Shown: positions 13,306 through 24,446 of the stretch, piece by piece
Position numbering within the stretch: the stretch's first letter is position 1
How the letters are laid out: every line of letters starts with the position of its first letter
NCBI GenBank assembly: GCA_022578605.1
Contig: MU394122.1
Coordinates: 62,001-126,000, forward strand
Length of the DNA: 64,000 bases
Direction: 5' to 3'
Source: Camillea tinctor
Lineage: Eukaryota; Ascomycota; Sordariomycetes; Xylariales; Xylariaceae
Translations under genes and position numbers: made by a program
The notes under the pieces: model-generated
The model's database searches: none
What the model saw: only the letters and a program-made list of their open reading frames with translations
Told to the model about the DNA's origin: nothing

Positions 13306-13966
13306 GATGTAGAATCAGAGCACGGCGGTTTACACAAACCCTACCTGAAGTAGGCCGTCGGAATTACGAGCATCAACGGTGCTTACCTACTTCGTTGTAG
13401 TCAAGAATTGAAGAAAATATGGTGCGAGGTATGGTAAGTTAAAAGAAGAAGAAGAATAATAATCAGAAGAAAAGAGGAACCAAAGGGAAACTCTCGTATT
13501 GATGTGATGTAAATTGACGTAAGTGAGATAACCTTACACAAGCCGGTTGGTCTTATCGATAGCACATGTCAGTCAGATAATCTTAGGTAACCTATATAGG
13601 TCCGGGCTCCCCAGTTAGGCATTTGAGCCCATCCATATGTACCTGCCTATATGGTGGGGTTCTAGAGCTTTGATAAATGTACGTAGTGCGTAGGTACGTG
13701 CTGCTTAACCTATAAGCAATTTCATATTACATTGTAAATAGTACATACACAAAGCTTCGAGATCATGATTTCCCTGCATACGTTGATTTAATAGAAGTAG
13801 AAGCAATCTGTAGACTGGGCTAGGACAGAACTAATTATCGTCTCGTCCGCAGCTATTATATTTTTCCGAACCCGCCATGCTTTCACAAATTAGCAGCCTT
13901 TGCGTATGGTACACAGGTGGGGTATCCTAGGACAAACCACGGATCGTGCTGGATGTAAACGCCATC
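13306..13966. other. Intergenic spacer (TRAPPC13 promoter / KH gene 3' flank)
   Basis: About 660 AT-rich bases with TACCTA strings and a short AAGAAGAAGAATAATAAT run near 13443. It must hold the TRAPPC13 promoter. No open frame of note is seen. Confidence 0.5.
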
Positions 13967-16328
13967 TCACAGTCCAGGGGGTGGGGGAACCTGGAAGCAA
14001 AATCAGTACCCGAAGTAACCATAACAGAATTCCACTGGTCAGAATCGACTTACCGCTCCATAGCTTCCAGCATTTGGAGGCGATCCTGAAGGAGGAGGGG
14101 GTGGAGGAGGTGCAGCTCCGCCAGGGGGAGGAGGGGGAGGCGCTTCGGTTGGGGGTGGAGGCGGGGGTGAAGCAGAAGCTCCAGGAGGTGGAGGAGCAGG
14201 GGAACCCTATCCCGAGTTCGAAGGTTAGCAAGTATCCAACTAAAACTTATCATGAGTCCCTGAGTCCGAATGGTGGCTGTACAAGTGGCCACCACACACC
14301 CTGGATCGGATATAGGAACCGTGTCCCCTATCTTGAAAGAGAAAAAAAAGCAAAAAAAGCTATGCAGTGTGAAATATGATCCTAACCTGTTGGGCAGCTT
14401 GTGTGGCCTGCGCGTAGTACTGCTGGTAGTACTGCATGTAACTAGATTGCATATGTTAGTGAATGTGATACATATCTCAAGCTGCGTAACCTACGCCTGA
14501 TAGCCACCGTATGGAGCATACGGGTCTTGACTGTTATAGTATTGGGCGTATTGGGCAGCGTAGTCGTTGGTCGCTCCGGGAGGGCTTCCGGCGCCGGCTG
14601 CTGGGGAAGCGGAGTTTGCTCCAGCGGCAGGCGAGTTGTTATATCCACCATAACCCCCATAGGAACCGGAGTGGCTTCCCGATCTGTCACCATATCTGTC
14701 GCCACCGTATGATCTGTCACCATAAGATCTGTCGCCATATGACCTGTCACCATAAGACCGGTCACCGTACGACCGTTCGCCATAGCCGCCGCCTCCATGG
14801 CCGCCGTAGTGTTGTCGCGGAGGGCGAGCCTTGAATTCCTCGTATTGCTCCTTGACATTGGCTAGCAGGTCTTCGCATAGTTCCTTGGCTTTATCAACCA
14901 TCTTCGGATCAGGGCCGCTGCAAATCTATGAGCAAAGGGAGGACAAACATTAGATAATTTGCCAGGGATGTAAACTTACGCAACATGGAGATACATGTCA
15001 TCGTCGCTCTCCCGATTAGTAGATGCTTCGAGATATCCCGATCCACGTCCTTTGATCTGGACGCGGCAGCCAGTCTCTTGTTGGATATGCTTAACGTATG
15101 ACCCACCATGTCCAACGACCTGGGCACGCAGGTTAAAGCCTTGAATGGGTTCAAGATTTATCGGTATCTTCGCTTCGGGCCATTTGCGCTACTTTATGTT
15201 AGTGGCTATCATAAACTTCATATGTAAACCTACCCGTCCCAACTCGTCACGCTCGACAGGTTCCTGTTCTCGACGGCGGAAGCGACGCTCATCGACTAGA
15301 TTCGGGAGTTCTTGCTTCATCAACTCCTCGATTTTCTGGACGGCCGCCTCGAGTCCAGACTTCGAAGTACTGGTTACATGGAGGTAGAGGGGAGGGCGCT
15401 GAAGAGTATTAGCCTAGTCTGTCCCGGATACCGGGAAATATATATACTCACCGAGGGCGTCGCCATGCTCTTGTCGGGATAATAGTTACCGCGGGTCGTG
15501 ACATCTTGCTAAGTCAACCATGGTTCTATAACAGTAAATCAACAAGGAAAACTAGAAGGCATATCGTACCAGCTCCGGTTTCATCTTTAATCTAGATCAA
15601 GCAGGGGAGGTCAGCAGATGCCACAGAGGGGTCTCGTGTGCGAGCTAGTATGCTTCCACGTAAGCAGGACTATCCGCACACGATGAGGACACATTAGAAA
15701 GAACGACCAGTCACGGGGCTAGGAGTAGTCTGAGGTGAATCAGTAGAAATTGACCGAGGGCATTATTTACCATCTTCTGTGTGGATCCTTTGGTGAGCAG
15801 GTATCGGTTGCGGAGATCGTTGACTTCGATATCCTTGATGTAGTCGCCATCAGCAATGTAGACCTCGCCATTGATATTCCCACCACCTCCACCGGGAGCC
15901 GACGCGTTGGGTCCGGGAGAGGAAGATGAGGTCGACTTGATAGGCGGGACATCGACATGCTGGATGCCCTTCTTGGCCTGGATTTGCGCATTGATCTTGG
16001 CGGCAGCAGCGGCTATGGTGATGGAAGTTAGCCCGGGACTGGGAGAAAACACAGAGGTGCGACGCAAGAAGAGCAGAGAAGAACTGAGAAGAACTGAGCA
16101 AGCAAAGATAGACAAACCTGCCGCGGCGGCAGCATCTACCGAACCGCCTTTCTTCGTGTCGGGAGTCGCGCTGCCGGCATCTCTGCCTATCGGACTACGG
16201 TCGCGGCCCGAGTCTAGCTTTTTAGCAGGAGGCGAACGAGATCGGCGATCAAATCGAGAGCGACGAGGCTCAGGTTCGGTCTGGTCAAATCGCGATCGCT
16301 TCGCGGTGCGTCGCTCGGTGTCGTCCAT
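13967..16328 (-). CDS. KH-domain RNA-binding protein (KHDC4/BLOM7-like splicing-factor family)
   Basis: Likely a nuclear RNA-binding protein of pre-mRNA splicing. Ten exons join in frame to 518 residues: 16118-16328, 15771-16012, 15570-15591, 15452-15504, 15234-15398, 14980-15188, 14495-14917, 14387-14441, 14054-14206 and 13967-13990. The N-terminus is RS/RD-rich (AKRSRFDQTEPEPRRSRFD). A first KH-like unit contains IEVNDLRNRYLLTKGSTQKM, then IKDETGADVTTRGNYYPD, which crosses two introns. A second KH unit has a VVGHGGSYVKHIQQETG loop. Then come repeated SYGDR units, a Gly/Ser/Tyr tail, YMQYYQQYYAQATQAAQQ and a polyproline C-terminus ending PPPPGL. The 22-nt third exon and the 24-nt last exon are very short. 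It is transcribed divergently from the ILV6 gene. The family is fairly sure; exact splice sites of the small exons are inferred. Confidence 0.85.
14685..14790 (-). repeat. 15-bp tandem repeat encoding SYGDR units
   Basis: Five or so imperfect 15-base units, alternating in synonymous positions, encode SYGDR repeats in the Gly/Tyr-rich tail of the KH protein. Such RGG/YG-type tracts often mediate RNA binding or condensate formation. Confidence 0.8.
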
Positions 16329-17196
16329 GGTATCCTAAGCTCAAATTCAACCTTCCCAAAGCGAGTGTATGTGAGCCACGCGATTGGTGGTCCTATTGAA
16401 ATAGATCAATAAGATAGAGAATGATATTTGTTGCTGGAAGTTGTGGCCTCGGTAGGAAGTGAAAAGGCAAGACGGGCAAAGGTGTTGTGTGTAGGTTGGA
16501 CTAGCTAGGAATTCGCATTGTAGGAAGTTTTAAGTGGAAACGTCAAAAGGTGCAGAAATTCCAATTCCATAAAAAAAAAAAAAAAAAAAAAGAACCAGCC
16601 TCGGGACGGTACTTAGGTACATGAGGTGGGAACGTTGTCACTAGCAGACCCGGAATTCCATTAGGTCCATCTGCATGTCCCATTACGGATTCAGAATTCA
16701 AGGGTTCAATGTGGTTGGTCCCTGCACCCACCAGCCGTTTACCTCTCAAGGTTTAGGTAGTACTTAGTAGTACTAGTGTAGGTACCTAGGTACTAGAATC
16801 GACTTGATGTCAATCAAGTCAAGTCCAGAAACTTTATTCGATGTTCCTAGCTAGTCGCGGTAAAATACATAATCCATCCCCCAATGTTATCAATTGATAG
16901 TACCAGCTACTTAGTGGTTACTAGTACTACTAACTTATCTGTACGACTATCTGTACATAAGTACGACCTAGCAAGTAGTAGTACTAAACTCCGATATCGC
17001 ACTTGTAGCTCTCTGCCTTCTCCATTTCAGCTATTTAATAACAATTTTTTTTTCCCTTTTCAAGTTCTTTGCTTCCTATCATGAGTCAAAGTGGAGGAAC
17101 AACCTTGCCCATTGAACCCCACCAGTATCCTATAAGGCTTTGAGGATTGCTAATTCTGGTCAGAGAACTTTCCAGTTCTCATTAACGATCAGATTA
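16329..17196. other. Divergent promoter region, KH protein / ILV6
   Basis: This spacer serves two diverging genes. It contains an uninterrupted run of 21 A (16571-16591), many TAGTAC/TACCTA strings and a CT-rich stretch at 17020-17065 just before the ILV6 start. A TGAGTCA element is listed separately. Confidence 0.6.
17082..17088. promoter_or_regulatory. Gcn4/CPC1-type element upstream of ILV6
   Basis: TGAGTCA, the exact reverse complement of the TGACTCA bZIP site used in fungal cross-pathway (general amino acid) control. It lies about 110 bases upstream of the ILV6 start codon. Known for the family; use here is inferred. Confidence 0.55.
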
Positions 17197-18212
17197 ATGG
17201 CGTCCCGCTCCTTTGTCCAGGCCAATTGCTGGCGAACCCTCGGCGCAAGTCTTCGCCCAGCAGCTCCTCAACTGTCCCTGCGATGGTCTTCCAGCAGCAG
17301 CTCAACTTCGGCCATTGCCTACAAGGCCCTTCGTCGTCGCCAGGCCCCTCTACCCACCAACGACACCACCCCTTCGTCATGGTCTGCCCAGGCCGCGGTA
17401 TCCAACATCCTCTACGAAACTCCAACCCCCTCCATGACCCCGCCCAAACGCCACATTCTCAACTGCCTAGTACAGAATGAGCCGGGTGTCCTGTCGCGAG
17501 TCTCGGGGATTCTTGCAGCGCGTGGCTTCAACATCGACTCATTGGTAGTGTGCAGCACCGAGGTGGAGGACCTGTCACGCATGACCATTGTTCTGACTGG
17601 TCAAGATGGCGTGGTTGAACAAGCACGGAGGCAGCTAGAGGACCTTGTCCCAGTCTGGGCTGTCCTGGACTACACCAACTCGGCACTCGTGCAGCGCGAA
17701 CTGCTGCTCGCAAAGGTCAATATCCTCGGACCGGAATACTTTGAGGAATTGCTTGCGCACCATCGAGAAATGACGGCTGAGGTGGATGCCGGGCAAGCAA
17801 CGAGCGACAGGAGCTTGCATGACAGCGCCGAGGACTTCCACCCAAGCAAGCTAGTGGCCAGTCAAGCCCTGAGACACAAGCACGAACACTTGAAGTCTAT
17901 TACCTATTTCGCGCACCAGTTTGGTGGAAAGGTCCTGGACATTAGCACCAACAGCTGTATTGTTGAGGTGTAAGTCAAAATCTATCGCTGGGCTCTCGAT
18001 GTGGTCCATGTTACTGATCGATGTTCTGCAGATCCGCCAAGCCTGTCAGGATTGACTCATTCATGAAGCTGATAGCACCATTCGGTATTTTGGAATCTAC
18101 CCGTACTGGGCTGATGGCGTTGCCTCGATCCCCCTTGTACGGACCCGACGAGGAAATCATGGTCAAGGACGCCGATGAGGTCGTCGATGCCAGCCAGCTG
18201 CCTCCTGGCTAA
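17197..18212 (+). CDS. ILV6: Acetolactate synthase regulatory (small) subunit, mitochondrial
   Basis: The regulatory subunit of acetohydroxyacid synthase controls the first common step of valine, leucine and isoleucine synthesis in mitochondria and confers valine feedback. Exon 1 is 17197-17969, the intron 17970-18031 (GTAAGT...CAG), and exon 2 18032-18212, giving 317 residues. The ACT domain (about 84-160) shows HILNCLVQNEPGVLSRVSG and GFNIDSLVV; the C-terminal part reads KSITYFAHQFGGKVLDIS and RIDSFMKLIAPFGILES. An upstream in-frame ATG exists at 17140, but 17197 gives the Arg/Ser-rich, acid-poor mitochondrial presequence MASRSFVQANCWRTL, so I chose it. The splice restores VSAKPVRIDSF across the intron. 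The TGAGTCA site upstream fits amino-acid control. Confidence 0.93.
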
Positions 18213-18530
18213 ACAGATCTTCGATAAAGCATACTGGGCGTTGGCGGTCGGTTACTTGATTAATTCGTGGAAGAAAAAAAACAACACATGTACCTAGGTA
18301 GTTACATGGTATTTAGTGCGAACTACCGGAGCTTTCTACAAGGGAAGCTCCATCAACTTTTTGAAAAAATGATATGTTTTGCAGAATTATATATAGATCC
18401 ATTTCAGCCAGCTACGCATGATAGGTGGTGTATTGCTGCCCTGTTGATATGACACAAGAGTTTAAGGGTTGTTAACATGTACATTTATATAGCCCTAAAA
18501 AGCATTGATCCGGCCACTGAACGTCATGCC
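18213..18530. other. Convergent spacer between ILV6 and ornithine carbamoyltransferase
   Basis: The 3' flanks of two convergent genes. AT-rich, with no open frame of interest; polyadenylation signals for both genes should lie here. Confidence 0.6.
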
Positions 18531-19707
18531 TTAGATAATTTGGCCTTTATTCACCACGAAGGCTTCCAGCGCAGCTAAGAGTGTGTTAGTGTAGGTGTAC
18601 TTTGAAAATAGGGAATGCAACATACCAAGGGCAGCCCATAACCTATTCTCAGCTTCGGGGAAAACAAGAGACCGGTGTGAGTATATGACCTCATCAGCAA
18701 CCTCTTCCGCATGGCGAGGAAGACAATGCATGAACTTCCAGTCAGGCTTTGCCCCGCCCCGGGCTGCCAGTTCGTTGGTTACTTGGAAGCCCTCGAAAGC
18801 CCTCAGGCGCTTCTTTGACTCGGCTTCCTGGCCCATGGATACCCAGGTATCGGTCACGATGATATCCGCATCCTTGATGGCCGCTTCTGGAATGTGATGT
18901 TCCGTGAGCAGCCCGGGCGTTTCGCTATCTTTAGTATTGCTTTCTATGAAGTCTTTCATGTGGAGCGGGATTTCGTATCCCCGGGGCGTGGCCACGGAAA
19001 TATGCACACCCAATTTCAAACAAGCGATGGCCAAGTCAAAGAGCACATTGTTAGCGTCACCAACCCAAGCTATTTTCAGTCCGGGAGGGATAATGCTGCC
19101 ACCGGTTGTGCCCTCGGCGGCGAATGTTTCGTGGATTGTGAGGAAATCCGCGATGGTTTGCAGCGGGTGGAAGTCATTAGACAAAGCATTGATCACGGGA
19201 ACGCTCGATGCCTTAGCTAGCTGGGAGATCTCAAGGTGAGGGCCAACCCTGGCTACCATACAAGAAGTCATGGATGAGATGACCCTGGAAGTGTCATATA
19301 CAGATTCATTTACCTAGCCGGGCTTATGGTAAGTCACGATAACCATTGAAGCACGGGGGTGCTGCAGCACTTACGCCGAGCTGGATGTCGTCCTTCCCGA
19401 GGAACATCGGATGGCCTCCTAGCAAAGTCACCGCAGCTTCGGTCGACACCCGGGTCCGGGTGCTCCTCTTGCTGAACATCATGGCCACGGTCTTACCCGT
19501 TAGGGCGGGGTCCACGCCCCTGCCACCATTGCTGTTTTTGACAGCCTTCTTGTATGCTGCTGCATTCAGAACCAACTTGGACAGCTCGGCGGGCGAAAGA
19601 TCGCCGATTGTCATGAGGTGGCGCACTTTGCTGTCCTGGGTTGAGTAGGCCCTCTTGGGCATGCTGTACACAGCATTCCGGGCTAATCGAAACGTCGATG
19701 ATCGCAT
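18531..19707 (-). CDS. ARG3: Ornithine carbamoyltransferase, mitochondrial
   Basis: Makes citrulline from ornithine and carbamoyl phosphate in arginine synthesis. Three exons, 19375-19707, 18626-19313 and 18574-18531, give 354 residues. Intron 1 is 19314-19374 (GTAAGT...TAG) and intron 2 18575-18625. The carbamoyl-phosphate loop SKRSTRTR (about 79-86), DTWVSMGQE (about 266-274) and the ornithine/catalytic HCLPRHAEE (about 307-315) are intact. The N-terminus MRSSTFRLARNAVYSMPKRA is a typical mitochondrial presequence. Intron 2 is 51 nt, a multiple of three without a stop, so unspliced RNA would still read through; removing it restores RLWAALAALEAFVVNKG, as expected for the family. Two TGACTCA sites lie 360 and 525 bases upstream. 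The Aspergillus name is argB and the Neurospora name arg-12. Confidence 0.93.
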
Positions 19708-20066
19708 TTTGGACCAGGGAGGTCAAGTTAATTGAGGTGAGATGAGGTGAGGTGAGCTTGAAGGTCCCACCACCAGGGGATTGGAAATCGGAGCAGCGTC
19801 AGTGGCTGCTTTGATGTGTGTATATGTGCGAGTGAAAATCAGATATTTTCTTATTAATATCCGCAGTTGCTGGCTGATGCTGTTTGGGACTCTGGAACAG
19901 CAGTGATGTTTAAAAGAAACACTCAATTCTCAATTCAATTGGAGCGTTTTTGTGGGATTTTATAAGGAAGATAAATTGCCTGATAGTGGTCAGTCATACC
20001 TATTACCTAGGTTACCTACTTTGTACCTGCTCTATAGTGTAGAGTAAATGCGGAGTTTTCTAGCTG

Positions 20067-20073
20067 TGACTCA
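20067..20073. promoter_or_regulatory. Gcn4/CPC1-type element, proximal
   Basis: Exact TGACTCA about 360 bases upstream of the ornithine carbamoyltransferase start. It is the binding site of the bZIP activator of fungal amino-acid starvation response; function is inferred from sequence and position. Confidence 0.5.
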
Positions 20074-20231
20074 AAAGCTTATCTGAGTGAAGCCCATGCT
20101 AGGTGCAGCTCTATCTTGTGAAGATGTAAGTACAGACATAGTACTAGCTCATATTACAGCTGGTGGCAGCTGTGCTGCTACACTAGTATCTACTACCTAC
20201 CTACATATGCTACCATAGTACACAGTGGCCT

Positions 20232-20238
20232 TGACTCA
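20232..20238. promoter_or_regulatory. Gcn4/CPC1-type element, distal
   Basis: A second exact TGACTCA, 165 bases from the first, in the same divergent promoter. Paired sites make chance less likely than a single match would. Confidence 0.45.
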
Positions 20239-21093
20239 CTTAATAAGACAATACATACTAGGTAAGGTAAGTATATAAATGTACTAACTTAGGTAGTTTG
20301 GGTATGTCTAGGTAGTATTTATTCACATATCATTTTTTTTCCCGCTCCTATATTTTCTTTTCATAAGCAGATCAATACTGTTTATCCAATCCAAGTGAGC
20401 TACGTAAGCCTACCCGCCCCGAGTATTTTAAACCTAATGAAGCCCAAAACCATTTTAGGGCAGTTTAGGTACTAGTGCTGCTTAAACACTTAAACAAAGG
20501 TCTGACAAGTTCTAAGTTGTACCTTATCAGCAGCTGTTCCGTAGCTGCGGAATGGATGAACCCGTGCATGGACCCTGTATACTGGTGGACCTGCGCCTTT
20601 GTTACCGTTTCCCCAGATCGACCTAACCCCAAAGAGGAAAGGCTGCTGAGTGGGCTCCACTCTGCACATCTGTGCTGGTATGCTCCGGTTGGCTGATTTG
20701 TCTGGCCCGACCAAGTTGCTTCGCCTCACTATCTCTTACTTGGGTTTAAGTACTTTACATACCTTGTCTGCCACCCACCCGGACCTTACCACCTGTTTCT
20801 TACCCTTTTGCCATCTTACATTCCTATTTTCCGTATATAATGACGGGTGCCCTGTTTTCCACCCCTCGTCTTCCACCATTTTCTTGCCCTGGATTATCAA
20901 AGAAAGATACCTTTTATTGTTAAATAGACGAATATTGAGTCCAGTTTTTTATAACAAAATACTGGATCTGCATTACTTCCTCGGCTTTGCCTTGGCAATG
21001 CCAACTTCGCCTCGTTCGAGACGTTGATTCCATCTTCTTACTCCCCTCCCATCGCTAGTCCTACGTCATTGCTGCTCTCATTCATCGCCCGAG

Positions 21094-23900
21094 ATGCCTC
21101 CAAAAGAGTCGGCGCCCCTGCTTTCGAAGGCGAAAAAGGGTAAACGGAGTACACCTCCCGCTGACGAGCCCGCCGAGTCCACCCCCCTTCTGTCCGGCGC
21201 TTCGGAAACGCCAAATTATGATGGCCAACGCAATACTGCCGGTCGAGACCGGGTTGAGTCGATAAGAACTCGCCTTAGCGAAGCCCTCTCTGGCTCCTCA
21301 AAGTCATCCAGGCGATGGCCCTCCTTTATTGCCATGGGCATACTAGGCCTGTTCATCATTGCCATCATCGTTCTCGCCTTCATACTCCCCCAGGCCGTGC
21401 AAGAATACACCCAGCAAGCCGCCGTCCTCGAGCCCACCAGCCTTTCCCTCGATTCTATCACCACCGATGGCATTCGCGCGCGAGTGCAGGCAAACTTCAG
21501 GCTAGATGCATCACGGGTGACAAACCAGCACGTGCGCAGGATGGGAAGGGCTGCCACGTTCGTAGCCCGTCAAATAGAGAGCGAGAAGACGAAGATAGAC
21601 GTATCCCTCCCCGATTACAAGAACATTGTGATCGGTTCTGCCGTGATCCCCCCATTGCTGGTCAATTTGCGGGATGGTGATGTAACGCAGTTCGATTTCG
21701 TTGCTGATATAAACCCTGGTAGCTTGGACGGGATTCGGATGATTGCGAACGAGTGGCTGGAAGGGAGGCTAGAATGGCTGCGTCTAAAGGGGGATGCTGA
21801 TGTGAACCTCAAGTCTGGCATATTGCCTCTTGGAATGCACACAGTGTCCGAGTCCCTGGTTTTTGAAGGTCAATCTCTCTATCATTCCTTTGCATCTCTG
21901 TACTTTGGCGAGAAATTTCTCCTATAGGATACCCGGATATCAAACATCATTCCACAGATTAATGAATGTAAGACTAATAGACTGAGCAGCGAACAAAATC
22001 CCCGCGATCCCGCAGTACAACATAAGCCGCTTCAATGTTAAGGATGGCCCTATCAACGGGTCCATGCTGGTTGATGCGTCGCTCTCGACGATTAACGAGT
22101 ACCCGGTCGAGCTTGACATTCCAGAGCTCTCCTTTGAGATTCTAGTATCTGGTTGTGCCGACTCCGATCCTCTTATCGTCGTGGCAGAAGCTGCTACGAG
22201 CAAGGTTCATGTCGAGCCTCACTCGGATGTCGCAGCTGACGTGAACGCCGTTATTCGCGGGCTCCCTGACTCTTTGACCCGTGCTTGTCCAAATTCCAAG
22301 GCATCGCCTTTAGACGTGCTGCTCCGGCAGTACATGCATGGAGAGCCCGCTACGTTTTTCGTCCGTGGTAGTAGCAAGACCGATAATAACACGCCTAAAT
22401 GGATAACCGATATCCTATCCAGTCTGACCCTTGCGGTTCCTTTCCCTGGACGAACCCTAGATGGCCTCATTAGAAACTTTTTGCTGACCGATGTTCACTT
22501 TACCCTTCCTAACCCCCTCGCTGATCCTGAGGGCCCTGATGCCAATCCTAAAGTCTCTGGAAATGTGAAAGTCATTGCGGGTCTTCCTTCTGAGATGAAT
22601 TTTGGTCTGAATGTGACAAATATGCGGGCCTCGGCTGATGTGTTTTACAAACACAAGAAAATGGGAGAGCTTAATCTGCGTGAATGGCAACGAGCTAATT
22701 CAACAAAGGTGGAATGCAGAAGAGACGAGGAACCCACTTTGGAAATAGAGTCTCGGGTTATTGACGCGCCACTCAACATCACTGACACAGACGTGTTCAG
22801 CAGTGTTCTACAGGCACTTCTGTTCGGCACAGAAGTGATCGAATTAAGTGTAAACGCCCTGGTCGATGTTAAGATCAAAACCTCCCTAGGAGGAATCATT
22901 ATCAAGGAAATTCCCGCCGAAGGGAAAATTCCAGTTAAACGTCCGTCTTCGCTACTCTAAACTAGTTAGTCGCTCTTTGGGATGGCCAGTCCACCAGGCC
23001 GGCTCGTCTTAACGAGGTGCCATCCCAATACCCTCTCTCCTTACCCATCAAGATTTATCATGTGCTAACTTTTTATTAGCTTTACCTAAGGGTGCATTAA
23101 GCAGCATTGATCCCCAAGTTGGTTCTGTCAAGGTTCTCGATACTTCGGTTGATTCAGTTACGATACAGGCAGTGGTCAACATCACAAACCCCACGCCTTA
23201 CACGGCTCATGTACCGTTTGTCAACGTTCACGTTCTCAAAAATGGCTCCATTATCGGAGACGCTACGATTGAGAATGTGGATATTGCGCAAGGTCTCAAT
23301 ACCGATCTGATTGTCACCGCAAAATGGAACCCGTCAATGGGTGGCACAAAAGGCCGGAAGATAGGCAGAGACTTGATGTCGCAATATATATCAGGCTGGA
23401 ATACGAGCATCACTGTCAAAGCGCATCCGGAGAGTATTCCTGGCCAGCGCGAAATATCCGAGGCTCTCTCACAATTTGATGTGAGCTTTGCTGCTCCCAG
23501 GCTTGATCTCCCTGGCGACACACCCGAGGAAAAATCGCATTTCGTTCGAGATGCTACATTTCATTTCTTCTCTTCAACAGCAACATTTACACTCATATCT
23601 CCCTTAGAACATAATACCTTGTATTTAGACTACATCAACGCTACAGCATTTTACAACCACACAGAACCTGTGGGCTACATATTATATGACCTCCCAATCG
23701 CGGCACCACCGGGCACGTCACACACCCCACGACTCCCCGTCGACTGGTCCTTCGGTTCTATAGGGTACGATGCGCTGGTAGAGGCTATCGGAGGAGAACT
23801 CAAGCTGGACGCCTACGCCGACGTGGATGTACGACTGGGAAACTGGAAGGAGTCTCTCTGGTATCATAGCAAGGGGATTGGTGCCAGCGTCAAGCTCTAA
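21094..23900 (+). CDS. DUF3712-family membrane-anchored protein
   Basis: Three exons give 848 residues: 21094-21868, 21990-22940 and 23080-23900. The first intron has donor GTCAAT and acceptor CAG. The second has an unusual donor GTCCGT, a clear GCTAAC branch and a TAG acceptor, and joins PVK to PLPKGALSSIDPQVG; without splicing the frame stops at 22960. A basic, Ser-rich cytosolic N-terminus with two APLLS/TPLLS motifs precedes one membrane helix (about 76-99), followed by a long lumenal or external region of repeated beta-rich units (for example VVNITNPTPYTAHVPFVNV), typical of DUF3712 and related lipid-transfer-like LEA-type repeats. The dileucine-like APLL/TPLL motifs could suit endosomal or vacuolar sorting (inference). 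No biochemical role is known to me. Confidence 0.85.
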
Positions 23901-24446
23901 TGACAAGAAGATACACTAGGAAGGTCATTCTTAACGTTGATGATAAGGGATGTCTGTGCACACATTTTTGCGAGGATTGCCTGCTTATTCGAAATGTTCA
24001 AAAAATAAGCACTTTAGCAGCCTCGATTATCGGTACAGGGGAGGGATTACGCGGGGATTGGCGTTTATAGACGAGTTGTTTTGGTTTATGGCATACATAC
24101 TCGGAGGGTTTGCTTGCTTGGGAAGAGCGATTCTAGCCACGCAGTATACAGTTTTATCTGATAAATATCTATCTACATTGGATATAAGCTAAAATCTATT
24201 GTGTTTGACCTAGCTAGTCGTGATCTACGCTATGTGCTTCAGGTTTTAGCTCTGGAATTTGTTGATTTGCAGTATAGGGACTGTATGTTGAGATGCAGCA
24301 ACGAAAAAGAACCCCCTCTCGGCATTCTCAAGGAGCACCCGTGATCAGAACTGAATGGCTAACTTAGGCTTTGAATATGTGGATTCGTATGGTATAACTT
24401 ACTATGCTTGGATTACCTCTTCCTTGCGTGTCCCATCGACCTCTTA
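23901..24446. other. Convergent spacer, left border of the PKS cluster
   Basis: The 3' flanks of the DUF3712 gene and the PKS gene. Short frames here (23950-24192, 24355-24555) show no domain. This is the boundary between the housekeeping block and the secondary-metabolite genes. Confidence 0.55.

Larger units (their letters stand above)
19708..21093. other. Divergent promoter region, ornithine carbamoyltransferase / DUF3712 gene
   Basis: About 1.4 kb between divergently transcribed genes, with many TACCTA/TAGGTA strings and two TGACTCA elements listed separately. Short frames near 20475-21027 show no domain and are rejected as genes. Confidence 0.55.
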
